NCBI GenBank assembly: GCA_900155495.1
Contig: FTLJ01000949.1
Span: 1 to 43,074 of the forward strand
Origin: Porogramme epimiltina
Lineage: Eukaryota; Basidiomycota; Agaricomycetes; Polyporales; Polyporaceae
Length of the DNA: 43,074 nt
Direction of reading: 5' to 3'
The notes beneath the pieces were generated by a model. The model made no database searches. It saw only the letters and a program-made list of their open reading frames with translations, and was not told where the DNA came from. A program made the position numbers and the translations under genes. Shown in pieces: positions 41,536-43,074 of the stretch (positions are counted from its first letter, which is position 1; each line of letters opens with the position of its first letter).

Positions 41536-42809
41536 AAAAGCTTCGACTTCCATGAGCTCAAACCCGAAGAGACTCCATGTCGCCGCTGAGAAACGGCCCG
41601 AGTGTTCGGGCCGGGCGCCCTCTATAAGCGCCCATATCACTTGGCAGGTCAACAGCAACTTCTTCAACACAGTCCTTCCTCCTGCCCAGTGCCCACCTCG
41701 CCCCCCTCACACAACATCAGCCCTTTCCTCTTTCGTGCCACCCCCTCGCACAATCCGGGCATGCTCGGACATAATCGACAGCTGTCCCCAGAAATCTGCG
41801 CGTGCTTCAGATGCCAAGTTGCGGTCTTGACTCTTGACAGCTGCCACTCGCGAAGTCGAGGGGCAACGTCTGCGGGCGGCATGATGGAAGGCCGGACGCA
41901 TTGACGCATCCGCTCCCAGGTGCGTCTCTCGGCGTCCATGCATAGATATGCTCCGGGGTGCTTCAATTTGACACGGCTGGGATATCAGGTCCGCGCGTGT
42001 CTCTGCGCTCGGGAAGCTCTCTGGCCTGCGATGGCATCTACTTCGTCTTTGACGCTATCCTTGCCATTGTCGCTCGCTGCTGCGAGGACGGACAGGCCAC
42101 ATACGCAAGTCTGAATCCTCGATCTGACGAGTACCTGGAGCACGCTCCGCGCACATCGGCCCACCATGAGAAAACCGGCCATACACGCACCATCCTCAGC
42201 CCGACCCAGGCCAGCCACCAGTCAATCGCGGCAAGAGCTCCACGTCTCCGGGAGCCGCGCCCCTCTTTTTTCGAGCTTTTATGCGGCTCCCCCGAACAGC
42301 GTCCGCGCGCGAGGCCGCCTGCTCGCCCCGGACGCGACTCGCCTCCATCCACGCCCGTACAAAGCCCGCGCCCGAGCGCCCCCCTTCCCCTCCCGACCCC
42401 GCGAACGCGGACATAACGCGCCCGGCCCGTCCCCGGCCAGCCAATCCGCGCGCCCTACACGTCGCCCTCATACTCCCCAGCCCCCCGTGTCCTTTCAAGC
42501 CTCGACGGTTCCTTGATCTGGAACCCGCGCGGATGCAGTCCCGCGCGCGCCAGCGCACTCGCGCACGCGCGCCCAGGCCCCGGCGCGCGACCGCGGGAGC
42601 ACGCAAGCGCATCCGGACGCGCCGTGCCTTTCTGCCTTCTGCCCGTCTTCGCGCGGCTGTTCGCCGAGCAGCAGACGGGCCTCCCCGCGCGCGGGCGCGG
42701 GGCCTGAGGGGCGTGCGATGCCAGCGTTCGTCTTCCCCCCGGACGCGGCTCAGGCCCCAGGGGGCGAGTGCGCGCGCAAGCTTGGGGCTTCTGTGCTGCC
42801 GCGTCGGGC

Positions 42810-42811
<2 letters not shown>

Positions 42812-42849
<38 letters not shown>
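42812..42849. repeat. Run of 38 G residues
   Basis: An uninterrupted homopolymer of G directly upstream (3 bp) of the TATA box GTATAAGG at 42854-42861. Its true length may differ, since such runs are hard to sequence. Confidence 0.9.
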
Positions 42850-42850
<1 letters not shown>

Positions 42851-42853
42851 GAT

Positions 42854-42861
42854 GTATAAGG
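42854..42861 (+). promoter_or_regulatory. TATA box of the edge gene
   Basis: GTATAAGG lies 143-150 nt before the ATG at 43004, the same spacing as in the minus-strand array genes. A short leader with CT- and GC-rich sequence follows. Confidence 0.6.
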
Positions 42862-43003
42862 GAGGGAAGGAGAGACCTCGGGTTCGCGCGCGCACTCGCC
42901 CATCCCTCCTCGCTCCTTCCGGCTTTGCCCCCGGGCTCGGATCTTGGCCCCCTCACCGCACGCCTTACTCGACCGCGACATCGTCAGCACAGAGGAGCGA
43001 GCC

Positions 43004-43074
43004 ATGCGCGTCTCAAGGGTCGTTCTCGCTGCGGGCGTGGTGCTCGCGCAAGGTGCGCCCCCCCCCCTTCCCCC
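43004..43074 (+). CDS. Start of a secreted-protein gene, cut by the window end
   Basis: The ATG at 43004 begins MRVSRVVLAAGVVLAQ, a signal peptide of 16 codons plus one base, followed by the donor GTGCGC at 43053. This is the same exon length, splice phase and ALAQ-type ending as in the minus-strand array genes, and closest to gene 1 (MRLFSVLLAAVLLVAQ, donor GTGCGT). Only the first exon (43004-43052) and the start of the intron are inside the window, so the body is unknown. It is probably a plus-strand member of the same superfamily. Confidence 0.6.
   Translation, partial: MRVSRVVLAAGVVLAQGAPPPLP

Larger units (their letters stand above)
41286..43003. other. 3' flank, GC-rich spacer and promoter of the edge gene
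   Basis: 41323-41375 may be a last intron of the DUF6535 gene. 41428-41535 is a repeat copy. A hairpin GGCCCGAGTGTTCGGGCC lies at 41596-41613, followed by CTCTATAAGC (41620-41629), a possible TATA box for a transcript without a convincing coding region. 42290-42810 is very GC-rich and gives long spurious frames. The poly-G run and TATA of the edge gene follow. Confidence 0.45.

Noticed and set aside
42196..43005. Long Pro/Arg-rich frames on both strands near the right edge
   Set aside because: They result from extreme GC bias and the poly-G run; no motif or splice signal supports them.
1..43074. tRNA, rRNA genes, autonomous transposons or retroelements
   Set aside because: No tRNA-like fold, rRNA sequence, reverse transcriptase, integrase, transposase or long terminal repeat was recognised by eye. 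A covariance-model and repeat search would be needed to exclude them.

Overview
The window is nuclear DNA of a filamentous basidiomycete, most likely an agaricomycete of the polypore type. This is inferred from the short introns (about 50-85 nt, GTRNGT donors, CTRAC/CTGAT-type branch sites, YAG acceptors), from a DUF6535-type membrane protein gene, and from a relic of the basidiomycete 'macrofage activating glycoprotein' type. No database search was possible. Exon models were built by eye from splice signals, and every model given as a CDS closes in frame.

Region 1 (about 0.3-30.1 kb, all on the minus strand) is a tandem array of related genes for Ser/Thr-rich, mucin-like surface proteins. 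Nearly every member has the same plan: a TATA-like element about 135-145 nt before the ATG; a first exon of usually exactly 49 nt (16 codons plus one base) encoding a signal peptide; a short phase-1 intron; and a body rich in Thr, Ser, Gly and Ala that ends in a hydrophobic GPI-type tail (pattern VVAALAVGAAVVFGL). I count thirteen open members (one without the intron), one with a frameshifted tail, one frameshift pseudogene and one 3'-end fragment. Members differ mainly in the number of internal repeats (139 to 334 residues). One member carries a Thr-His microsatellite. Another is built from tandemly duplicated phase-0 exons.

The array is interrupted at about 5.04-9.98 kb by DNA carrying broken minus-strand gene pieces: a histone H2B pseudogene, a glycoprotein relic, a membrane-protein relic and two unidentified pieces. 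It is interrupted again at about 16.1-17.7 kb by unrecognised DNA.

Region 2 (about 30.1-35.9 kb) is gene-poor. It holds two tandem plus-strand genes for tiny secreted proteins of 55 and 58 residues, with exon 1 again 49 nt, plus a decayed third unit.

Region 3 (about 35.9-41.4 kb, plus strand) holds an intact six-exon gene for a 312-residue cytosolic protein with MABP-like beta-prism motifs, and a ten-exon DUF6535 membrane protein gene with an internal duplication. At the right edge a plus-strand gene begins with the same 49-nt signal-peptide exon, behind a run of 38 G residues. The array looks like a fast-evolving cell-surface gene family; its function is unknown and nothing here proves one.
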